Source: Paractinoplanes abujensis (lineage in GTDB: Bacteria > Actinomycetota > Actinomycetes > Mycobacteriales > Micromonosporaceae). Taken from it: DNA of 64,000 bases. The stretch covers positions 8,866,001-8,930,000 of the forward strand of contig NZ_JACHMF010000001.1 in NCBI RefSeq assembly GCF_014204895.1, written 5' to 3'. Shown here one piece after another: positions 32,545 through 39,435 of this stretch (positions are counted from its first letter, which is position 1; every line of letters begins with the position of its first letter). A model generated the notes under the pieces. That model searched no databases and was not told the DNA's origin. It saw nothing but the letters and a program-made list of their open reading frames with translations. The translations under genes were made by a program, and so were the position numbers.

Positions 32545-33501
32545 ATGGGAAGCGGACGCTGGTCCACCGATGTCTACACCGCCGCCGACAACTACCGCCG
32601 GGCCACCGGGGCGAGCGCCTTCGCCTACAGCGACAGCGGCGCCCGCAAGGCCCACCCGGCCCTCGACCCCAAGGGTGTGACCGAGCGGGAGAGCCGCGAC
32701 AGCGACGAGCACCCGTTCAGCACCCCGATCGCCGTGTTGTTCGACGTCACCGGTTCGATGGGGGGCGTGCCGCGGGTACTGCAGACCAAGCTGCCGCAGC
32801 TGCTGGGCCTGCTCACCCGCAAGGGTTACGCCACCGACCCGCACATCCTGTTCGGTGCGGTCGGCGACGCCACCTGCGACCGGGTGCCGTTGCAGATCGG
32901 CCAGTTCGAGTCGGACAACCGGATGGACGAGGACCTCGCCCGCATCGTGCTGGAGGGCGGGGGCGGCGGTCAGATGACCGAGTCGTACGAGCTGGCCATG
33001 TACTTCATGGCCCGGCACACCGCGCTCGACTCGTTCGAGAAGCGGGGGCGGCGCGGCTACCTGTTCCTGATCGGCGACGAGATGCCGTACCCGAAGGTCA
33101 ACCCGCGTGAGGTCGAGAAGTTCCTGGGCGAGCGCACCCAGCCGATCAGCACCGAGGAGCTGGTCGTCGAGCTCCAGCGGACGTTCGACGTCTACTACCT
33201 GCTGCCCACCGCGGCCGGTCACGGCGGCAACCGTGACGTGCTGCGGCGGTGGCGCGGGCTGCTCGGACAGAACGTGCTGGAGCTCGACGACCTCGACGCG
33301 GTGTGCGAGACGATCGCGCTCACCGTCGGTCTCGGCGAAGGCACCATCGACCTCGACGCCGGGCTGGACGACCTGGTCGAGTCGGGCTCCGCTTTCTCGG
33401 CCACCGTCGGCAAGGCCCTGGCGCCGCTGCAGCGTGGGGGCGTGGTGCGGCGGGGGACGCTGCCGATCGGCAACGCGGCGTCGGGGAACGAACGGCTGTG
33501 A
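32545..33501 (+). CDS. VWA-domain protein
   Basis: This is a 318-residue soluble protein. The MIDAS motif is FDVTGSMGG at about residues 71-79, and GDEMP near residue 175 probably supplies a later metal ligand. The N-terminal 60 residues (ADNYRRATGASAFAYSDSGA) are unfamiliar but look conserved. There is no export signal, so it acts inside the cell, likely as a metal-dependent scaffold. AAGGAG precedes ATG 32545. Its stop overlaps the GTG of the PurA-like gene. Confidence 0.88.
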   Translation: MGSGRWSTDVYTAADNYRRATGASAFAYSDSGARKAHPALDPKGVTERESRDSDEHPFSTPIAVLFDVTGSMGGVPRVLQTKLPQLLGLLTRKGYATDPHILFGAVGDATCDRVPLQIGQFESDNRMDEDLARIVLEGGGGGQMTESYELAMYFMARHTALDSFEKRGRRGYLFLIGDEMPYPKVNPREVEKFLGERTQPISTEELVVELQRTFDVYYLLPTAAGHGGNRDVLRRWRGLLGQNVLELDDLDAVCETIALTVGLGEGTIDLDAGLDDLVESGSAFSATVGKALAPLQRGGVVRRGTLPIGNAASGNERL

Positions 33502-34700
33502 ACGACCACGTCGCGGTGGTCGACCTCGGTTACGGGGACGCCGGCAAGGGGACCGTGGTCGACGCTCTGTGTGCGTACTCGGCCAAACGGGCGGTCCTGC
33601 GCTTCAACGGGGGAGCGCAGGCCGCGCACAACGTGGTCACCGAGGACGGCCGGCAGCACACGTTCGCGCAGTTCGGGTCGGGCACGCTGCGTGGTGTCCC
33701 GACCCACCTGACCCGGTACGTGGTGGTCGACCCGCTCGCGCTGGCGGCCGAGGCGGCGGCTCTGGGCAACCCGTTCGAGCTGCTCACGGTGGACGGGGAC
33801 GCTCTGCTCGCCACTCCGTGGCATCGTGCGGCCAACCAGCGGCGGGAACGGGCGCGCGGCGGGGACCGTCACGGTTCGTGCGGCATGGGCGTGGGCGAGA
33901 CCATGGCGTACGCAGCGAGTCACCCCGGCGCGCCACGAGTGTCGGACACCCTTTCCCGTACGAGGCTCCGGCGTCGGCTGGCCGCGGTGGAGTCCGACCT
34001 CGGGCCGGCCGGGGTGCCGCTCGACGACGTCGTGGACGCGTTCCGGGCGTTCGGCCGCACCGTGGCGATCGTCGGCCCCACGTACGGGGAAAGGTTGTTG
34101 CGGGAAGGCCCGTGCGTGTTCGAGGGCGCGCAGGGTGTGCTGCTCGACGAGTGGCGCGGCTGGCACCCGCACACCACCTGGTCGACCACGACGTTCGGCA
34201 ACGTGTCGGAGCTGTGCGGCTCGTTCACCCGGATCGGCGTCGTGCGCACCTACACGACCCGGCACGGGGCCGGGCCGTTCGTGACCGAGGACGCGACGCT
34301 CGACCTGCCCGAGGGGCACAACGCGACGGGGGAGTGGCAGGGCGCCTTCCGGGTCGGGCACTTCGACGCGGTCGCCCACCGGTACGCGGTCGAAGTGGCG
34401 GGCGGGGTCGACGGGCTGGCCGTCACGCACCTCGACGTCCCGGAGCGCTGCCCGGCCCTGCGGATCTGCGAGTCGTACACGATCGACGGCCGGCCCTGGA
34501 CCCGGATCGTTCCCGGGCCCCCTCGCGATCTCGGTTACCAGGAGGCGCTCACCGCCCGCCTGCACCAGGCCCGGCCGGGCCCGCTGACCCGCCCCGACGA
34601 CTGGGCCGCGGCCATCGAGAACCTTCTGTCGGCCCCGGTGGAGATCGAGTCGTACGGGCCCGGATCGGCCGACAAGAAACTTCTGAATCGCATTCCTTAG
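33498..34700 (+). CDS. Adenylosuccinate-synthetase-like (PurA-like) enzyme
   Basis: This is a 400-residue member of the adenylosuccinate synthetase family, which uses GTP to join a nucleotide and aspartate. It differs from housekeeping PurA: the GDEGKGK loop reads GDAGKGT, RFQGGNNAGHT reads RFNGGAQAAHN, and the IMP-binding GTTxRGIGP region reads GSCGMGVGE. FEGAQGVLLD and STTTFG resemble the family's later motifs. It is probably not the purine-pathway enzyme but acts on another nucleotide or ligand. It is the last gene of the Nudix/J-pseudokinase/VWA operon. Confidence 0.83.
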   Translation: MNDHVAVVDLGYGDAGKGTVVDALCAYSAKRAVLRFNGGAQAAHNVVTEDGRQHTFAQFGSGTLRGVPTHLTRYVVVDPLALAAEAAALGNPFELLTVDGDALLATPWHRAANQRRERARGGDRHGSCGMGVGETMAYAASHPGAPRVSDTLSRTRLRRRLAAVESDLGPAGVPLDDVVDAFRAFGRTVAIVGPTYGERLLREGPCVFEGAQGVLLDEWRGWHPHTTWSTTTFGNVSELCGSFTRIGVVRTYTTRHGAGPFVTEDATLDLPEGHNATGEWQGAFRVGHFDAVAHRYAVEVAGGVDGLAVTHLDVPERCPALRICESYTIDGRPWTRIVPGPPRDLGYQEALTARLHQARPGPLTRPDDWAAAIENLLSAPVEIESYGPGSADKKLLNRIP

Positions 34701-34715
34701 GTGCGCCTTACCTAA
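34697..34715. promoter_or_regulatory. Iron-box-like site (DmdR/IdeR type)
   Basis: TTAGGTGCGCCTTACCTAA matches the actinobacterial iron-box consensus TTAGGTTAGGCTAACCTAA at 15 of 19 positions, with both outer arms intact. It overlaps the PurA-like stop codon and lies 88 bp upstream of the DUF1540 gene start, so it probably controls that gene. Confidence 0.65.
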
Positions 34716-34802
34716 TCAAATAAAATCGTGGTGTAGTTTCGGCATTTCCGGGAAATGGTTTATCGTCGACGTGACCGGGTTGCGAAAATGGAGGCGATGA
34801 CG

Positions 34803-35093
34803 ATGACTCAGATGCTGGAAATGCCCCGCGTGCAGACCTGCACCGTGACGAGCTGTGGCTACAACCACGACGGCTGCACCGCCTTCGCGGTCACTATCGG
34901 CAGCGCCATCTCCGCCGAGTGCGACACCTACGTGACCGGTGACAAGGGCGGCACGGGCAAGGCGTTGGCGCAGGTGGGCGCGTGTAAGCGCTCCGACTGT
35001 ACGCACAACCAGAACCTCGAGTGCAAGGCCCCCGCGATCGTGGTCGGCGAGTCCGGCGACAAGGCCGACTGCATGACGTACGAAAAGGGCTGA
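34803..35093 (+). CDS. DUF1540 protein with two cysteine-rich domains
   Basis: This is a 96-residue protein made of two DUF1540 units. Each has four cysteines: CTVTSCGYNHDGC with CDTY, and CKRSDCTHNQNLEC with CMTY. The pattern suggests metal binding. GGAGG at 34790-34794 fits ATG 34803 better than ATG 34797. An iron-box-like palindrome upstream suggests repression when iron is plentiful. Its own terminator follows. Confidence 0.85.
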   Translation: MTQMLEMPRVQTCTVTSCGYNHDGCTAFAVTIGSAISAECDTYVTGDKGGTGKALAQVGACKRSDCTHNQNLECKAPAIVVGESGDKADCMTYEKG

Positions 35094-35111
35094 CCATACG
35101 CTCGGTAATGC

Positions 35112-35150
35112 GCCCGCCGTTGCTCATCGCGACGGCGGGCACATTTATTT
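35112..35150 (+). terminator. Terminator after the DUF1540 gene
   Basis: GCCCGCCGT (35112-35120) pairs with ACGGCGGGC (35132-35140) and is followed by the T-rich tail ACATTTATTT, one of the few classical T-tailed terminators here. Confidence 0.85.
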
Positions 35151-35163
35151 AGGCTAGCCTTCG
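35149..35163. promoter_or_regulatory. Second partial iron-box-like site
   Basis: TTAGGCTAGCCTTCG contains the palindrome AGGCTAGCCT and matches the right part of the iron-box consensus at 12 of 15 positions. It lies between convergent genes, so a promoter role is less obvious than for the site at 34697. Confidence 0.35.
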
Positions 35164-35175
35164 TTTACTGCTCGT

Positions 35176-36321
35176 TTACAGGTACATACCCGTACTGGGT
35201 TCCGGCTTCGGAACCGTCACCGGCTCACTGCCGTTCTTGAGCGCGTACAATTCGGCCAGCGTCGCCCCGTGCGCGGCGATTCCGCGCGAGGCGCCCAGCC
35301 ATTCGACCGCCTCCGTGTACGGCAGGCGGCCGACCTCGATGCTGGCCAGGCACCGGCCGGGCCGCACGACGGCCGGGTGCAGCGACGCCAAGTCCTCGTT
35401 CGTGGTAATCGCGATCAGCGCGTTGCGGCCCTGACCGAGCAGGCCGTCGGTCAGGTTGAGCAGCCGCGACAACGACTGCCCGGCGCTCGCCTTGGCCTCG
35501 CCGCTGATCAGCTCGTCGCAGTCCTCCAGCATGAGCAGCCGCCAGCGCGGCTCGTCCTCGTCGTCGCTGCCCAACGCCACGCTCATCAGATAAGCCGGGT
35601 CGTTGAACAGCCGCTCCGGGTCGAGCACACAATCGACCTGGCACCACGAGCGCCACTGCTGAGCCAGTGCCCGCAACGCCGTCGTCTTGCCGGTGCCGGG
35701 CTCGCCGTGCAGCAGCAGGAGGCGACCGTTGATCGTCTTGCCGTCGAGCTCCATCAGCCGTTCCAGCGTGGCCGCGACCGGGCTGGCGTAGTTGCGCCGG
35801 ATCGACTCCCACGGCGCGGCGTCGATCTCCCGGGCAGCGCGGCGCGGACCGTGCTGCCCGAAATGCCAGAAGCCGATGGGGACGTTCTCGGGGGAAGGTT
35901 CGGGGGCCTGGACGGCGTCCTTCACGGCCGCCTCGAGGATCATGTCGGCCAGTTCGGCGCTGACCGCGGTGACCGTGACCCGGGCCCGGCGGCTCTGCTT
36001 CCACCGGTTCACGTGCAACGTCCAGCCGTCGCCCACGGCGAGCAGACCCTGCCCGTCCTCGTCGAGCGCGTCCCGGACCGTGCGCGCGCCCTCAGCGGTC
36101 AACGGCGCGTCGGCGCGCACATTTTCCAGATACTTACTGCGCCCGTACGGCTCCCGGCCGGTCACGAAAGCGTCGAGCGCCAGCAGATCCACCACGTCGA
36201 CCAGGCGGTCGCCGTCATCCACCGCACCGGCCAGCGGCAGGGCGGCCGACACGGGCGCGACCGGCGCCTGCTCGACGTGCCGGCTGCCGAGCCGGTCGAC
36301 GGACTGGTGGGGAGTACGCAT
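35176..36321 (-). CDS. AAA-family ATPase (DUF5925 type)
   Basis: This is a 381-residue ATPase. The N-terminal 170 residues have no motif I know (DUF5925-like). The AAA domain follows with Walker A GEPGTGKTTA at about 210, Walker B LLMLEDCDELI, sensor ITTNED and the arginine-finger region VVRPGRC. There is no membrane or export signal. It converges on the DUF1540 gene and is separated from the next genes by tandem repeats, so no partner is obvious; its closeness to two VWA operons may be meaningful. Confidence 0.85.
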   Translation of the reverse strand: MRTPHQSVDRLGSRHVEQAPVAPVSAALPLAGAVDDGDRLVDVVDLLALDAFVTGREPYGRSKYLENVRADAPLTAEGARTVRDALDEDGQGLLAVGDGWTLHVNRWKQSRRARVTVTAVSAELADMILEAAVKDAVQAPEPSPENVPIGFWHFGQHGPRRAAREIDAAPWESIRRNYASPVAATLERLMELDGKTINGRLLLLHGEPGTGKTTALRALAQQWRSWCQVDCVLDPERLFNDPAYLMSVALGSDDEDEPRWRLLMLEDCDELISGEAKASAGQSLSRLLNLTDGLLGQGRNALIAITTNEDLASLHPAVVRPGRCLASIEVGRLPYTEAVEWLGASRGIAAHGATLAELYALKNGSEPVTVPKPEPSTGMYL

Positions 36322-36420
36322 ACACCGATGATCGTCCGTCGATGCCCGGATGGCACCCGATTTTCCCTCAGTTCACCCGCGTCCCTCGCCGCTCGGCGGG
36401 GGTGTCCGCAGCTCGGTCCG

Positions 36421-36600
36421 CGCCGCTTGTCGCTGGGCCGTGTCGCCCGTTGCTTGGCTGCTCGGCCGCGCCACCTACTGCTCGGCCGCGTCGCTCGCTG
36501 CCCGATCGCGTCGTCTACTGCTCGGCCGCGTCGCTTGCTGTCCGGCCGCGTCGTCTACCGCTCGGCCGCGTCGCTCGCTGCCCGGCCGCGTCCTCTACCG
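36421..36600. repeat. 20-bp tandem repeats
   Basis: Units of exactly 20 bp, CTCGGCCGCGTCGCTCGCTG and variants, run from 36461 to 36600 (seven copies), with looser copies back to about 36421. Alternate units are more alike than neighbours, giving a 40-bp higher-order period. The array reaches into the last codon and stop of the nitroreductase gene (36595-36597). The rest of 36322-36420 holds nothing I can support. Confidence 0.9.
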
Positions 36601-37029
36601 GCGCGTGAGGACGAACACCGGGATGAGCCGCTCGGTTTTCTCCTGGTACGAGGCGTAGTTGGGGAACGCCGCGACGGCGCGCTCCCACCAGACGGCGCGC
36701 TCGTCCCCCTCGACCTCGCGGGCCACGTAGTCGTGTTCCTCGGTCCCGTCGCGCAGCTCGACGTGCGGGTTGCTGCGCAGGTTGTAGACCCACACCGGGT
36801 TCTTGGGCGCGCCACCAAGTGAGCCGACGGCCGCGTACTCACCTTCGTGCTCGACCCTCATCAGCGGCGTCTTGCGCAGCTTGCCGGTCTTGGCGCCCAC
36901 GGAGGTCAGCAGCACCACCGGCTTGCCGTGCAGCTCGTTCCCGGCGGTGCCACCGCTTTCCTCGATCTTGTCGGCTTGCTTGCGGGCCCAGTCGGAGGGG
37001 CTGGGCGCATATTCTCCAGTCAACGGCAC
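36595..37029 (-). CDS. F420-type (DDN-like) nitroreductase-family oxidoreductase
   Basis: This is a 144-residue split-barrel protein of the deazaflavin-dependent nitroreductase family. [36 protein letters not shown] is the cofactor-binding core, and [19 protein letters not shown] and the C-terminal [11 protein letters not shown] are family hallmarks. It likely uses reduced F420 on an unknown substrate. The start is GTG 37029. Its 3' end is made of the 20-bp repeat array. Confidence 0.9.
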   Translation of the reverse strand: MPLTGEYAPSPSDWARKQADKIEESGGTAGNELHGKPVVLLTSVGAKTGKLRKTPLMRVEHEGEYAAVGSLGGAPKNPVWVYNLRSNPHVELRDGTEEHDYVAREVEGDERAVWWERAVAAFPNYASYQEKTERLIPVFVLTRR

Positions 37030-37087
37030 GCCGCCAGCCTATGCCCACGCCCCGCAGCCGCGGCACGACTGAGAGTGTGCCGCTCGC

Positions 37088-37195
37088 CTCACCGCGCCGC
37101 GCCCTCACCGCGCCGCGCCCTCACCGCGCCGCGCCCTCACCGCGCCGCGCCCTCACCGCTCCGCGCCCTCACCGCTCCGCGCCCTCACCGCTCCG
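37088..37195. repeat. 16-bp tandem repeats
   Basis: CTCACCGCGCCGCGCC is repeated about 6.7 times without length change; the last three copies carry a G-to-T change (CTCACCGCTCCGCGCC). Sixteen is not a multiple of three, so this array cannot be a protein repeat. The spacer to 37380 continues with degenerate GCTC/CGCG-rich sequence and no gene. Confidence 0.93.
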
Positions 37196-37380
37196 CCGAC
37201 CTCCGCTGCTCCGCCCGCGGCACCACTTCGGCAAGCCGTGCCGCTCCGCCCGCCTCAGCGCGCCGTTCAGCTCGGCGCGCTGCTCATCTCGGGGTGCTGC
37301 TCAGCTCAACGGCGCGTTGCTCATCGCGACGCCCATCAGGTGTCTCGGCCACGCTGCTTGTCGCCGGGGGCGGGCCTGCC

Positions 37381-38142
37381 TCAGCGCAGGCCCACGACCG
37401 CCGCGTCGGTGCCGCCGCGCCACAGGACGCCGGCCTCGCTGAAACCGGCCACCCGCAGCGCGTCGACGTGCCACAGCGCCGGCGGCGTCCACTCGTGGCT
37501 GTGCCGGGTCTGCGGGTAGATGCGTTCACGCTCGACGGCCCGGGGCGCCAGGAACTCGTCGGCCGCCGCCGCGGCCCACCAGTCGGGCCAGGACGTTGCC
37601 GCGCCCGCGGCGTAGCGGGCCTCCCGCTCGGCCCGGCCGTGGTCGCGGAGCCGCTGTGACAGGGTGGGCAGCGATTCCTCGGGCATGTGGTCGGCGTTGA
37701 CGAAGATGCCGCCGGGCCGCAGCACCTCGCGGACCTCGCCGTAGAGCGCCGCCACCCGCTCGGCCGGCAGCCAGTGCAGCGCCGTCGCGGTCAGCACGGC
37801 GTCGAAACCTTCCTCAGGCAGCTTCGCCCGCCACCCCGGGTCGCCCAGGTCGGCGTCGACCACTGTGCCCCGGTCGCGCAGCGACGCCGACGCGATCGCC
37901 ATGAGCACCGGATCCTGGTCGAGCACGGTGACCCGCGCCCCGGGGAACCGGGCCAGCGTGCGCAGCGAGATCGTGCCCGTGCCGCCGGCCAGGTCGAGCA
38001 CCCGCGGCGCCGGGCCGTCGGTGGTGGCGGCGACCGCCTCGAGCATCGCGGCGAACCGTTCCTCACGGTCGGGCAGGAACGCCTGCTGTTGCCGGTCCCA
38101 GCTTTCCTGCCACACGCGCGGGTTGCTCAAGTAAGCACTCAT
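37381..38142 (-). CDS. Class I SAM-dependent methyltransferase
   Basis: This is a 253-residue methyltransferase. Motif I is VLDLAGGTGTIS, motif II VTVLDQDP, and motif IV FDAVLTATALHWL, followed by LRPGGIFVNADH. The N-terminal SAYLSNPRVWQESWDRQQ helix is typical of small-molecule methyltransferases. The substrate is unknown. ATG 38142 is used; GTG 38151 is an in-frame alternative. Confidence 0.87.
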   Translation of the reverse strand: MSAYLSNPRVWQESWDRQQQAFLPDREERFAAMLEAVAATTDGPAPRVLDLAGGTGTISLRTLARFPGARVTVLDQDPVLMAIASASLRDRGTVVDADLGDPGWRAKLPEEGFDAVLTATALHWLPAERVAALYGEVREVLRPGGIFVNADHMPEESLPTLSQRLRDHGRAEREARYAAGAATSWPDWWAAAAADEFLAPRAVERERIYPQTRHSHEWTPPALWHVDALRVAGFSEAGVLWRGGTDAAVVGLR

Positions 38143-38172
38143 AGCCTTCACGCTAGTTACCGCGCCTCGCCG

Positions 38173-39435
38173 TCACAAGGCGCGCTCGGTGGCGAATCGC
38201 TCCGCGAACGCCTTCAGGTCGCGGCGTTCGATCGCGGCCGCCATGAGGTCGGGGAACGCGTCCGGCGTACAGGCGAAAGCGGGCACCCCGAGGGCCGCCA
38301 AGGCCGCCGCGTTCTCGTGGTCGTAGGCCGGGGCGCCCTCGTCGGAGAGCGCCAGCAGCACCACGACCTGCACGCCGGCCGCGGTCATCTCGGCCACCCG
38401 GCGCAGCATCTGATCGCGTACGCCACCCTCGTACAGGTCGCTGATCAGCACGAAAATGCTGTCCCGGGGCCTCGTGATCAACTGCTGGCTGTACGCGATG
38501 GCCCGGTTGATGTCGGTGCCCCCGCCCAGCTGCGTGCCGAACAGGACCTCGACCGGGTCCTCGAGCTGCTCGGTCAGGTCGACCACGGCCGTGTCGAAGA
38601 CGACGAGCGACGTGCGCAGCGACTTCATCGACGCCAGCACGGCCGCGAACACGCCGGAGAACACGACCGACGCCGCCATCGAGCCGGACTGGTCCACGCA
38701 GAGCACGACGTCGCGCTGCACGGCGGAGGTGCGCCGCCCGTACCCGATCAGCCGTTCCGGGATGACCGTACGGTGCTCGGCCTGGTAGTGCTTGAGGTTG
38801 GCCTGGATCGTGCGGTTCCAGTCGATGTCGGCGTGGCGCGGCCGGTTGATCCGCGCGGCCCGGTTGAGCGCCCCGGTCACCGCGGCCCGGGTCTTCTGCT
38901 CGATCCGCTTCTCCAGCTGCTCGACCACCGTCCGTACGACCTGGCGGGCCGCGTCCTTGGTCTGGTCGGGCATCACCCGGTTGAGCGAGAGCAGCGTGCC
39001 CACCAGGTGCACGTCCGGTTCGACCGCGCTCAGCATCTCGGGTTCGAGCAGCAGCCGGGTCAGGTCGAGCCGCTCGATCGCGTCCTGCTGCATCACCTGC
39101 ACAACAGTGCTCGGGAAGTATTCGCGGATGTCGCCCAGCCAGCGGGCCACCTTGGGCGCCGACCCACCCAGCCCCGCGGACCGGCGGCTGCTCCGCTCGC
39201 TGTCACCGTCGCCGCCCTGGTCGTAGAGCGCCGACAACGCCGAATCCATCGCACCGTCCCGCCCTTCGGCCTTGCCCAGCGATTCCTCGGCGGGGCCGCC
39301 GAGCACCATCCGCCACCGTCGCCGCCGTTCCCGGGCCGCCTCGTCGTCGCTCACGGAACCTGCGACTTCAACAGGGACGTCGTCGCTCATGGAACCTCTG
39401 GAACCTCCCGCCCCAGCGGGGACGTCGTCGCTCAT
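38173..39435 (-). CDS. VWA-domain protein of the SWIM-MoxR-DUF5682 system
   Basis: This is a 420-residue cytoplasmic protein. The VWA domain is C-terminal with MIDAS DQSGSM, GGGTD and SDLYEGG. The middle helical region (MQQDAIERLDLTRLLLEPEML) is the usual partner segment of such VWA proteins. The N terminus is a short acidic repeat (MSDDVP twice, then VSDDEA). It is the last gene of the operon and its start overlaps the DUF5682 stop by 4 bp (ATGA). It probably receives client proteins remodelled by the MoxR ATPase. Confidence 0.9.
   Translation of the reverse strand: MSDDVPAGAGGSRGSMSDDVPVEVAGSVSDDEAARERRRRWRMVLGGPAEESLGKAEGRDGAMDSALSALYDQGGDGDSERSSRRSAGLGGSAPKVARWLGDIREYFPSTVVQVMQQDAIERLDLTRLLLEPEMLSAVEPDVHLVGTLLSLNRVMPDQTKDAARQVVRTVVEQLEKRIEQKTRAAVTGALNRAARINRPRHADIDWNRTIQANLKHYQAEHRTVIPERLIGYGRRTSAVQRDVVLCVDQSGSMAASVVFSGVFAAVLASMKSLRTSLVVFDTAVVDLTEQLEDPVEVLFGTQLGGGTDINRAIAYSQQLITRPRDSIFVLISDLYEGGVRDQMLRRVAEMTAAGVQVVVLLALSDEGAPAYDHENAAALAALGVPAFACTPDAFPDLMAAAIERRDLKAFAERFATERAL

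Noticed and set aside
36421..37195. 20-bp and 16-bp arrays as an origin of replication (iteron-like)
   Set aside because: No replication initiator gene or AT-rich melting region nearby; the arrays look like spacer minisatellites.
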